A DNA stretch of 8,923 bases, from assembly GCA_015232955.1 (NCBI GenBank), contig JADFYS010000065.1, forward strand, positions 1 to 8,923. The letters run 5' to 3'. Under the pieces are notes generated by a model. The model made no database searches, was not told the origin of the DNA, and worked only from the letters and a program-made list of their open reading frames with translations. The position numbers were made by a program, and so were the translations under genes. Positions 1 through 6,686 of the stretch are shown here, piece after piece; position 1 is the first letter of the stretch, and each line of letters begins with the position of its first letter. Source of the stretch: Gammaproteobacteria bacterium. Lineage in GTDB: Bacteria > Pseudomonadota > Gammaproteobacteria > Thiohalomonadales > Thiohalomonadaceae.

Positions 1-28
1 CCATTGGGAGAGGGCCGGGGTGAGGGCT
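1..28. repeat. Partial palindromic intergenic repeat, cut by the window edge
   Basis: The window opens with a purine-rich stretch containing GGGAGAGGG followed by CCGGGGTGAGGG. From memory this resembles the right half of a common proteobacterial intergenic palindrome in which CCCTCTCCC pairs with GGGAGAGGG across a short loop. Only the last two bases of the left arm (CC) and an ATT loop are visible, so the element is incomplete. It is non-coding and lies about 200 bases downstream of the operon that ends at 226. Its function is unknown, and family membership rests on pattern memory, not a search. Confidence 0.45.
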
Positions 29-97
29 AAAACAGGCCAGGGGAGTGAATGGTTACGCTAATGTATTTCACGCTAATGATTGTGCGCGGATTTTAGG

Positions 98-185
98 ATT
101 ATATACCCAAAACCGTTGCAGACGCCGGTTTTTAGAGTGGTCGGTAAGTGGGGCTATTCAAAAATCAGATTTTGGGTGGGTATAA
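98..185. repeat. Nested inverted repeats in the spacer after the operon
   Basis: TATACCC (102-108) is the reverse complement of GGGTATA (178-184), and ACCCAAAA (105-112) is the reverse complement of TTTTGGGT (170-177). The right arm therefore carries a duplicated GGGT relative to the left. Inside lie a second inverted repeat (109-115 with 126-132) and an AT-rich palindrome (161-165 with 169-173). The stretch has no coding potential I can support. It could be a decayed miniature element or simply a structured 3' untranslated region. Confidence 0.35.
109..132 (-). terminator. Possible terminator of the lptD-to-HExxH operon
   Basis: AAAACCG and CGGTTTT form a perfect 7-bp stem around a 10-nt loop, about 95 nt downstream of the last stop codon of the minus-strand operon. 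On the minus strand the 3' arm ends in four T residues, on the plus strand in five, so it could work in either direction. The T residues are part of the stem instead of following it and the GC core is short, so it is a weak intrinsic terminator candidate. Confidence 0.3.
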
Positions 186-225
186 CCTCAAGAACCCGGA
201 AATCCACTGTTTCCAAATATGCAAT

Positions 226-729
226 CTATCGGGTCTGCCGCAGCTTCCAGGTGGGGTGGTGGTCTGGAGTGATGAGTTGGTGTCTGAGAAGCCACTGTTC
301 AGCGTCAGAGGCGTCTTCGGCGAGCCAGGCTCGTACCGAGCCGAGGCGGTAGCTGTAGCCCCAGCTGTCCATGTCGTTCATCATCTGCTCTCTGCCAAAA
401 CCGCTTAGATGGTCAGCGAGGATAATCTGGAGCAGATTGACCCCATTCTCTTCGTCGTAGTCCCCCCCCGCGTTGGTGTGGAGGAGCCTTCTTCGCTCCT
501 GATCCATGCAGATGTGGTGACACAGCTCATGCAGTGCGGAGTGAATAGGGGTGTCGTCACGAACATAGAGACCGTTGGCAATGAGTCCCGCCTCTGGCTC
601 GCCAAACCAGCTACCGGGTATGGGGTGGTTTGGCGGGATATGGTGGAGCTGTAGGGGGTAGCGCTCTTCAACCAGATGACGCAGGTTGGCAAGGGGGTAG
701 TCGGCGACAGTGACGACCGTTTTAATCAT
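226..729 (-). CDS. Small HExxH putative metallopeptidase-like protein, function unknown
   Basis: A 167-residue protein that I do not recognise as a named gene. Its clearest feature is HELCH at residues 67-71, an HExxH zinc-site signature (H67, E68, H71) followed by a further H and C (H72, C74). A helix-like segment starting DEEN at 92-95 has E93 or E94 about 22 residues after H71, a layout similar to the third ligand of gluzincin or ImmA/IrrE-like (M78) proteins. No signal peptide or membrane segment is visible, so it is probably cytoplasmic. The ATG overlaps the end of rsmA by 8 bp and has no clear ribosome binding site, which suggests translational coupling. It is the last gene of the operon, where apaG-apaH are found in E. 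coli. A metal-binding role is inferred from the motif; substrate and activity are unknown. Confidence 0.72.
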   Translation of the reverse strand: MIKTVVTVADYPLANLRHLVEERYPLQLHHIPPNHPIPGSWFGEPEAGLIANGLYVRDDTPIHSALHELCHHICMDQERRRLLHTNAGGDYDEENGVNLLQIILADHLSGFGREQMMNDMDSWGYSYRLGSVRAWLAEDASDAEQWLLRHQLITPDHHPTWKLRQTR

Positions 730-1516
730 CGGCTCTGGAGGAGAGTTGATTGGCGAGAAGGGCGAACTGAGAGAGGGATAGCTGCTCGGGACGGAGCGTG
801 GGATTAACTCCCGCCTGTTTTATCATGGTGGAGGGAAGAATCTTTTTCAGGCTGTTGCGAATGGTCTTTCGGCGCTGGATAAAGGCGGTCGCAACCACTT
901 TTTCGAGCGAGGAGAGCTGGTCCACCGCCACCGGCAGTGGCCGATGCGGGGTGAGCCGAACCAGAGCCGAGTGCACCTGTGGGGGGGGCGAGAATGCGCT
1001 TGGGGGGACTGTGAAGAGCTTCTCTATCCGGCAGTGGTAACTGGCCATGACGGTTAACTTGCCGTAGGTCTTTCCACCAGCAGGGGCGACAAGACGATCT
1101 GCAACCTCCTCCTGAAGCATAAAGTGCATATCTGCGATAAGTTCGGACTGCTGTAACAGGTGAAAGATGAGGGGGGTGGAGATGTTGTAGGGGAGATTGC
1201 CTACCACCCGCAGCCGCTTATTTTGGGGGAGTTGGAGGCGGTGGAGTGAGAAGTTGAGGATATCTTCACTGTGGAGGGTGAGTCTGTTCTTACCAAATTG
1301 GCGGCTGAGGAGAGCCACCAGATCGCGGTCGATCTCGACTGCGGTGAGATGCTCGATATGGCGTAGCAGCTCTTGAGTGAGTGCCCCCTGACCCGGACCG
1401 ATTTCAAGTAGCGGCTGCTGCGGTTGCGGATCGATCGCGGTGACGATTTTTTCAATGACATCGCTGTCTATGAGAAAGTTTTGTCCAAATCGTTTGCGGG
1501 GGCGGTGGGGTGACAT
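722..1516 (-). CDS. rsmA: 16S rRNA (adenine1518-N6/adenine1519-N6)-dimethyltransferase RsmA (KsgA)
   Basis: This enzyme uses S-adenosylmethionine to dimethylate two adjacent adenines in the 3' terminal helix-45 loop of 16S rRNA, a late checkpoint in 30S subunit assembly. The 264-residue length is normal for the family. Visible motifs are RFGQNFL near the N-terminus (9-15), the SAM-binding loop IGPGQG (39-44), the acidic motif EID (61-63), the catalytic NLPYNIS (107-113), the FMLQEEVADRL segment (132-142) and PSAFSPPPQVHS (172-183), followed by the C-terminal RRKTIRNSL (215-223). All expected catalytic motifs are intact. The ATG lies 3 bases after the pdxA stop codon, so translation is probably coupled, and the gene overlaps the downstream HExxH gene by 8 bp. 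A run of eight C residues on the coding strand encodes part of the SPPP motif. Confidence 0.97.
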   Translation of the reverse strand: MSPHRPRKRFGQNFLIDSDVIEKIVTAIDPQPQQPLLEIGPGQGALTQELLRHIEHLTAVEIDRDLVALLSRQFGKNRLTLHSEDILNFSLHRLQLPQNKRLRVVGNLPYNISTPLIFHLLQQSELIADMHFMLQEEVADRLVAPAGGKTYGKLTVMASYHCRIEKLFTVPPSAFSPPPQVHSALVRLTPHRPLPVAVDQLSSLEKVVATAFIQRRKTIRNSLKKILPSTMIKQAGVNPTLRPEQLSLSQFALLANQLSSRADD

Positions 1517-1519
1517 CGG

Positions 1520-2512
1520 TTATTTTCCGGTTACAAAGTGACGGGCAGCATTGAGGGCGGCGCTGAGGCTACCACAACTGCTGAGGCCGGTCGCCGCAAG
1601 CTGGAGGGCGGTGCCGTGATCGACGGAGGTTCGGAGGATGGGGAGACCGAGGGTGATGTTGATACCGTTGCCGAAGCCGATATATTTGAGAACGGGTAGC
1701 CCCTGATCGTGGTAAAGGGCGATGGTGGCATCACTGGAGAGGATCTGCTTTGGGGTGAAGGCGGTGTCTGCAGGGAGTGGTCCGATGAGTTGGTGTCCCT
1801 CCTTTCTGAGACGATCCAGGGTCGGTTCGATGATATCTCTCTCCTCAGTCCCAAGATGGCTCTCCTCACCGGCGTGGGGGTTGAGGCCACAAATTGCGAT
1901 CACCGGATTGGGGAGATGGTAGAGATCACGAAGGGCCTGAGCGACAATTGTAATCGTCTTCTCCAGTTTTTGCGGGGTGATCGCCGCCGGTACCTCTGCC
2001 AAGGGAAGGTGGGTGGTCACCAGGGGTACTCTGAGCTCTCTCCCCCCGCTTCCCGGAAGTGGTGCGGTGAGCATCATGACGACATCTTCCCTAGCGCAAC
2101 GCTTGGCAAGGTATTCGGTGTGGCCACTAAAGGGGATACCCGCTTCGTTGATGATCCCTTTGTGTATCGGACCGGTGACCATGGCGCTAAACTCGCGGTC
2201 TAGGCAGCCGGAAACCGCAGCGTTGAGCGTTGAGAGAAGGTAGTCGCAGTTGGCGGTATCCAGTTTACCCGGTGTGACCGGGGTCGCGAGCGGATAGGGT
2301 TTGACCCGGAGCTCCCCACAGCGGCTGGGTGGTTGATCCTGGGGAAGGGTGGTGAGTGGCAGATTCAGCGCCTTCGCCCGTTGCTGGAGGAGTGCGGGAT
2401 CCGCAATCACGACAACATCGGTTAACGGTGCCTGCTGGCAGAGCTGAATAATGAGATCGGGGCCGATCCCTGCCGGCTCTCCGGCGGTATAGGCGAGGGG
2501 TAGGGGGGGCAT
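1520..2512 (-). CDS. pdxA: 4-hydroxythreonine-4-phosphate dehydrogenase PdxA
   Basis: PdxA oxidises 4-phosphohydroxy-L-threonine with NAD to an unstable product used with PdxJ to make pyridoxine 5'-phosphate, in the DXP-dependent vitamin B6 pathway of the cytosol. From the chosen ATG it is 330 residues, close to the E. coli length of 329. It shows GEPAGIGPD (11-19), GPIHK (114-118), SGHTE (129-133) and the three metal-ligand histidines in TTH (H168), NPHAGE (H213) and YHDQG (H268), then DHGTA near the C-terminus. The frame is open to an upstream ATG at 2560, which would add 16 residues and overlap surA by 26 bp. I prefer 2512 because the distance from Met to the GEPAG motif then matches E. 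coli. No good ribosome binding site is visible at either start. The codons after the chosen ATG form a seven-C tract. rsmA follows after 3 bases. Confidence 0.95.
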   Translation of the reverse strand: MPPLPLAYTAGEPAGIGPDLIIQLCQQAPLTDVVVIADPALLQQRAKALNLPLTTLPQDQPPSRCGELRVKPYPLATPVTPGKLDTANCDYLLSTLNAAVSGCLDREFSAMVTGPIHKGIINEAGIPFSGHTEYLAKRCAREDVVMMLTAPLPGSGGRELRVPLVTTHLPLAEVPAAITPQKLEKTITIVAQALRDLYHLPNPVIAICGLNPHAGEESHLGTEERDIIEPTLDRLRKEGHQLIGPLPADTAFTPKQILSSDATIALYHDQGLPVLKYIGFGNGINITLGLPILRTSVDHGTALQLAATGLSSCGSLSAALNAARHFVTGK

Positions 2513-2534
2513 GGGTCGGTTGTAGTGGCTCTGA

Positions 2535-3812
2535 TTACTGATTGAGACGGATCTCAACATAGGATTCGTCTCGAATCTGGCGTAACCAGCTGCCCCTCTC
2601 CTCTTCCAGCTTACGCAGATGGAGCGCCTTGTACGCTTGTTGTCGAGCGACGCTGTCGCTGTTGTCTACCTCTCGCCACTGCAGTGGCTGGAGGAGGTGC
2701 CAGCCAAATTCGGTGGCAAACGGGGGGGAGATCTCACCCTCTTTCAAAGTCTGAAGATATCTTCTGAATTCAGCCACATAGGTGGAGGGTTCGGCCCATC
2801 CCAGCTCCCCCCCTTTGGTGGCAGATCCTGGGTCGGTCGAGTATTGTCGCGCCAGTGTGCCAAAATCGGCGCCCTGGATTAACGCCTCTCTTAATTGTGA
2901 CAGTTTCTCTTTTGCCGCGGCTGCCTCTGCCGGAGTTTTCGCCTCCAGCAGAATGTGGCGGGCATTCACCTGTTTGACGAGGAAGGATTGGTCACTGCGC
3001 TGCTCCACCAGTTTGATAAGATGAAAGCCACTGCTATTCTGAAGTGGGGGGGAGATCGCCCCGCTTTTCATGGTGAGCACCTCATCGGCGAAGAGCGTTG
3101 GCAAAAAGTCGGCCTTACGCCAACCGAGATCGCCCCCCTCCAGCGCCTGAGGGCTATCGGAGTGGGCAATGGCCAACTCTTCAAAGGAGGCCCCTTGGCG
3201 CAGCTGCTGGTAGAGGGCGTTGGCCTCGGTCTCCGCCTGTTGAATCTCCTGCGGAGTTGCCGCCTCGGGGGTAGAGATGAGAATGTGAGCGATGCGATAT
3301 TCGCGATGACGATTCAGTTCGGAAGATGTAGCGAGAAAGTGATCGACCTCCTGCTCGGTCACTGCAATTTTGCTGTCCACCTGCTTTGTCTGCAGGCGTG
3401 AGATGGTGATCTCCTGCCGAATTTTTTCACGAAAAGCGGAGTAGGTGATCCCCTCTTGCTCCAGCGCTTGACGAAAACGGGGCAGCGATAGACGGTTCTC
3501 TTGGGCAATGTTGAGAATGATGGTATTCAGGGTCTCATCATCGACGCTAACGCCGATCATCTTCGCCAGTTCAAGCTGTATCCGCTCGGTGATCAGCCTC
3601 TCCAGGATCTGCTCTTCTAATTGACTCTGCGTTGGCAGTGGTTTCTGTGCAGCCTGCAGCTGAAGGCGGGTGGTCTCAATCCGCTCATCCAGTTCGAGAC
3701 GGGTGATAACATCTTCATTGACGACAGCAACAATCGTGTTGATCTCTGAAATGGATGCCTGAAGCGGCAGTGGTAACAAAAGAAGCAGGGGGAGCAGGAT
3801 TGGATATTTCAT
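2535..3812 (-). CDS. surA: Periplasmic peptidyl-prolyl isomerase and outer-membrane protein chaperone SurA
   Basis: SurA binds unfolded outer-membrane proteins, including LptD, in the periplasm and delivers them to the Bam complex. The 425-residue product is close to the E. coli protein (428). It begins with a short basic end and a long leucine/proline-rich hydrophobic stretch ending LQA-S at about residue 19, a typical Sec signal peptide. Residues 20-165 form the helical N-terminal chaperone domain (start IVAVVNEDVIT). Two parvulin domains follow, about 172-272 (core AHILIS, GGDLGW, FADEV, SGFHLIKL) and 280-378 (core ARHILLE, GGELGW, EFGWHLLQ), with a C-terminal helix that packs on the N-domain in known SurA structures. 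It sits 37 bases after lptD and 22 bases before pdxA, which fits co-transcription with its client. Several seven-G or seven-C tracts occur in the coding sequence. Confidence 0.97.
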   Translation of the reverse strand: MKYPILLPLLLLLPLPLQASISEINTIVAVVNEDVITRLELDERIETTRLQLQAAQKPLPTQSQLEEQILERLITERIQLELAKMIGVSVDDETLNTIILNIAQENRLSLPRFRQALEQEGITYSAFREKIRQEITISRLQTKQVDSKIAVTEQEVDHFLATSSELNRHREYRIAHILISTPEAATPQEIQQAETEANALYQQLRQGASFEELAIAHSDSPQALEGGDLGWRKADFLPTLFADEVLTMKSGAISPPLQNSSGFHLIKLVEQRSDQSFLVKQVNARHILLEAKTPAEAAAAKEKLSQLREALIQGADFGTLARQYSTDPGSATKGGELGWAEPSTYVAEFRRYLQTLKEGEISPPFATEFGWHLLQPLQWREVDNSDSVARQQAYKALHLRKLEEERGSWLRQIRDESYVEIRLNQ

Positions 3813-3849
3813 AAGGTTGGGTCCAGTTTTGCGTGTTGAAAATCGGGGG

Positions 3850-6039
3850 TTAGGGGGAGGTTGCGGAGAGAATGCCGTGCTCTAGTTCATCTTCAAGTGA
3901 GCCGCCAAAACGGGCGAGGCCGGTCAGTTCCAGTGTTAGATAGTAACTTCGTTCGGTGGTCTCACTACTACTTTTCCACTCATCACGGACGATAGCGCGG
4001 GCTGCCCAACAGCAGCTACGGTACTCCACTCCCAAGAGTGTGTCTAGGGTCTGATCCAGCTCTAGATCGTAGAGCCAACGGCTGATAAGTTGCCAACGAG
4101 GTGAGAGGCGGAGGTTGGTGAGGAGATCTCCCTGCCGTAGCTCCAGTGGGGGTTGGTGGCGATAGTTGAGCTGCATCTCTCCCTGCTGCGGTTGCTGGTA
4201 GGCGAGAGTGGTTGTCGTCGAACGCGAGTCGCCATCGACGGCAAACTGCTGGCTATGGTGGAGGCTCCACGAGGTAGACGGCAGAAATGTCGCTTCAGCG
4301 ACATAAGAGGCATACTCCAGTCGCTGCCACGCTCCGTTGAGGTCAACCTTGGGCTGCTCTAACGAAATGATCCGACCCAGCGCAAGGCGTACTCGCTCTT
4401 TGCCCAGGGGATCGTAGAGGCGGCTGGAGAGTGCCGGGGTGATCTGGTGGGCATCACCAAGGCGATCGTTGCCGCTAAAACGGTCGGGAGAGAAGAGTTG
4501 ATTCCAGCTTAGGGCGAGCGGGGTGGTGTCAAAGTTGGGTCGCTGAGACTGATCCTTAAAAGGGATGTAGAGATAGTAGAGTCGCGGCTCAAGCGTCTGG
4601 CGCCAGCTTTTCTGGTTGAAAAGGAGAGGGCGTTCAAAAACCAGCTGGCTGTCGATGGAGAAGATCGGGGTGATCTGGGCAGCACCTTCAAGGGCACTCT
4701 CCTCTGGAAGTTGGTAGTGGCTAAGATTGAAGGCGAGGCGTGGGGTGATAAAACCTGCGGCCCCTTGAAGCGAGAGCTGGAGCGCGGGGCGTAGGGTGGT
4801 GCGGTCACCGTCTGCCGTAGTCTCTGTAGGGTGCTGGAAGCGTATCCACTGCCCCCCGATCTCCGCTTCAATCCAGCGCAGAGATGATGGCTTCCAGAGA
4901 AAGGAGGTTGCCGGAAGCTGACGGTAGGTGACACTGTCGCTCAACTCTTGATCCCTGCGTAGGGAGAGGTTCCAGTGTAGAGTGCTGCTACGGAACCCCC
5001 CCTCCAGAAAGCGGTTGACCCGGAGATCATCACTGTTGTGGAACGGTGTTCCCAGTTGGTTGAGATACTCTCTATCTGCCACATGGTTGTAGTCCAGGGT
5101 GGTGAACCAGCCCGTGGCGTGGTTAAAACGGTGGGAGATGCGGCCAAAGTGGCGCGATGAGAGATCCGGTTCACTCTGATCGTGGCGGAGATAGGCCAAA
5201 TTGAGTTCGGTCTGATGGGAGGGGAGGAGGTGGCGCCACTCCAACTGCTGCATCACCCCCCGCGTCTGAATGGTTCTGGGGGTGTAGGTTGCGTCCTGAT
5301 TGGGGGCGATGTTCCAGTAGAAAGGGAGCTGAAAGTCGTAACCATCACTCTCAGAGTGGCTGTAGCTGGGGGGGAGGATGCCGCTTTTGCGTCCGGCAAG
5401 AGGAAAGTTGATATAGGGTAGATAGAGTAGGGGAACCCCTGCGATTTTGATAAAGAGGTGAGTGGCCTCACCGAGATTGTGTTCGCGATCGAGGGTTAGA
5501 TGTGGTGCGTGCAGGCTCCAGTCCGGCTCGCCTCCGTCTGGGGGGCGTGGGCAGGTTGTAAACGCAACATCGTAGAGTGAGGCGAGGTTCTGTTTAGAGA
5601 TCTCAAACAGTGAAGCCTCTCCCGAGCCGTGCATTCGCGGATAGAAGAAGCGAGTGGACCGGAAAGAACCGCTGTTGTCGCGCAGATCAAGATCGGCCTG
5701 CTCGCTGTTAAGCGAGAACTCAGGAGTACGGTAGAGCACCTGCCCGGTGAGACGGAGCTGTTCGCTCTGACGGCTGTAAGCAGTTTCATCCGCCTGAAGA
5801 TAGTGACCACGGCCATTGATCTTCACCTCGCCCTGGAGTGAGAAGAGGTTGTCATTCTCAAGCTCTACCCTGTCTGCACTAAAAACAAGTTGATTGTCAT
5901 TCGAGATTTCATCTATAATCTCTTGATTGTATTTATTTTCACAGTCTGAAGAAGGCGGGGGCTGAGCGTTAACTTGTTCAGAAGCCAAGGCTAAACCACA
6001 GAGGCAGAGCATGAAACGAGATGTGAGGAAGGGTGACAT
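3850..6039 (-). CDS. lptD: LPS-assembly outer-membrane protein LptD (Imp/OstA)
   Basis: LptD with the lipoprotein LptE forms the outer-membrane translocon that inserts lipopolysaccharide into the outer leaflet. The 729-residue product has an N-terminal signal peptide ending near VNA-Q (25-26), an LptA-like beta-jellyroll at roughly 50-160, and the C-terminal barrel with the conserved block LEPRLYYLY...SRLYDP (483-543). The four cysteines needed for the interdomain disulfides are present: C33, C163 (in TTCP) and the adjacent pair C676-C677 (in YRSCCW). It is therefore probably functional, though somewhat shorter than E. coli LptD (784). The ATG overlaps the start of the divergent PAP2 gene, so its promoter must lie inside that gene; a TACAAT at 6069-6074 (minus strand) is a weak -10 candidate. 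An internal Met at residue 10 (6012) is an alternative start that leaves a shorter signal peptide. Confidence 0.96.
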   Translation of the reverse strand: MSPFLTSRFMLCLCGLALASEQVNAQPPPSSDCENKYNQEIIDEISNDNQLVFSADRVELENDNLFSLQGEVKINGRGHYLQADETAYSRQSEQLRLTGQVLYRTPEFSLNSEQADLDLRDNSGSFRSTRFFYPRMHGSGEASLFEISKQNLASLYDVAFTTCPRPPDGGEPDWSLHAPHLTLDREHNLGEATHLFIKIAGVPLLYLPYINFPLAGRKSGILPPSYSHSESDGYDFQLPFYWNIAPNQDATYTPRTIQTRGVMQQLEWRHLLPSHQTELNLAYLRHDQSEPDLSSRHFGRISHRFNHATGWFTTLDYNHVADREYLNQLGTPFHNSDDLRVNRFLEGGFRSSTLHWNLSLRRDQELSDSVTYRQLPATSFLWKPSSLRWIEAEIGGQWIRFQHPTETTADGDRTTLRPALQLSLQGAAGFITPRLAFNLSHYQLPEESALEGAAQITPIFSIDSQLVFERPLLFNQKSWRQTLEPRLYYLYIPFKDQSQRPNFDTTPLALSWNQLFSPDRFSGNDRLGDAHQITPALSSRLYDPLGKERVRLALGRIISLEQPKVDLNGAWQRLEYASYVAEATFLPSTSWSLHHSQQFAVDGDSRSTTTTLAYQQPQQGEMQLNYRHQPPLELRQGDLLTNLRLSPRWQLISRWLYDLELDQTLDTLLGVEYRSCCWAARAIVRDEWKSSSETTERSYYLTLELTGLARFGGSLEDELEHGILSATSP
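5890..5919 (+). promoter_or_regulatory. Candidate sigma-70 promoter for the PAP2 gene, inside lptD
   Basis: On the plus strand TTGATT (5890-5895) and a perfect TATAAT (5914-5919) are separated by 18 bases in an AT-rich pocket. Transcription would start near 5926 and read toward the PAP2 start at 6033, giving a leader of about 105 nt made of antisense lptD sequence. It is the best plus-strand promoter match I noticed in this area. The AT richness could simply reflect lptD codon choice. Confidence 0.45.
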
Positions 6040-6644
6040 TGATTCGTGATGGTGGAGTAGATAGCGTTATTGTAACCTTCAGACCGATATCATCACAGAG
6101 GCGGTTATCGCGGTTATGGCTTCTACTGCTTCTTCTCTACCCGTTTACGCTACTTACCGCCGCGGACAGTGAGCAGACAGGGGACGGCTTGCGTCTGCTG
6201 CTACCGCTAGCGGCGGCAGGGAAAGCGTTATCATTGCGGGATCGGGAGGGGGCGAATGAGTTTGGGCGTTCGTTTCTGGCGACCGTGGCCTCTACCTATG
6301 CCCTGAAAGCTGCGGTAAATAAGGAACGACCCAATGGTGATGAGGGGGCTTTTCCCTCTGGTCATACTGCGGTGGCCTTCTCAGGGGCAGCGTTTCTTCA
6401 CCACCGTTATGGTGCAAGTTGGGGAGTACCGGCCTATCTGGCTGCCACATATGTTGGTTGGAGCCGGGTCGAGGCCGAACAACATGATGAGGTCGATGTG
6501 GTGGCTGCTGCCCTGCTCGCTATCGGTATCGACAACCACTTTGTCTCACCGTATCAGAAGAGTGAAGGGTCGAATCCGATTTCAGTTTCACTCTGGCCTG
6601 CCAGAGGCGGTGGCGGTCTGTTAAAGCTCTCTACCTGGTGGTAG
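6033..6644 (+). CDS. PAP2-family phosphatase, probably periplasmic lipid phosphatase
   Basis: A 203-residue protein with all three motifs of the PAP2 acid phosphatase superfamily: K-x6-RP (K92, R99-P100), PSGH (108-111) and SR-x5-H-x3-D (S144-R145, H151, D155). H111 and H151 should be the catalytic histidines. Family members remove phosphate from lipid pyrophosphates, phosphatidylglycerol phosphate or lipid A on the periplasmic side. A basic stretch RRLSR (23-27) and a leucine-rich segment (28-42) form a signal peptide or anchor, placing the catalytic core in the periplasm. The GTG at 6033 is preceded by GAGGAAGG (6025-6032). A TTG at 6039 has the better spacing from that sequence (6 bases) and may be the true start. 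The gene is divergent from lptD with overlapping starts and convergent with rpoH. The exact substrate cannot be told from sequence. Confidence 0.88.
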   Translation: MTLIRDGGVDSVIVTFRPISSQRRLSRLWLLLLLLYPFTLLTAADSEQTGDGLRLLLPLAAAGKALSLRDREGANEFGRSFLATVASTYALKAAVNKERPNGDEGAFPSGHTAVAFSGAAFLHHRYGASWGVPAYLAATYVGWSRVEAEQHDEVDVVAAALLAIGIDNHFVSPYQKSEGSNPISVSLWPARGGGGLLKLSTWW

Positions 6645-6686
6645 TGGTAGGGGAGCCAGCGCCCCCCACACCTCTGCAGTTACGCG

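Noticed and set aside
1709..2203. 164-residue open frame on the plus strand antisense to pdxA
   Set aside because: It lies wholly within the strongly recognised pdxA, shows no family motif, and is a typical GC-rich shadow frame.
2955..3401. 148-residue open frame on the plus strand antisense to surA
   Set aside because: The surA frame is complete with both parvulin domains; the opposite frame has no recognisable domain or start signal.
3850..6039. lptD as a pseudogene because it is shorter than the E. coli protein
   Set aside because: The frame is intact, all four disulfide cysteines and the conserved barrel blocks are present, and shorter LptD proteins are normal outside the enterics.
6646..6672. 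Hairpin between the convergent PAP2 and rpoH genes (GGT-A-GGGG with CCCC-AC-ACC)
   Set aside because: The stem is interrupted and there is no T-run on either strand, so I cannot call it an intrinsic terminator, although the position would suit one.
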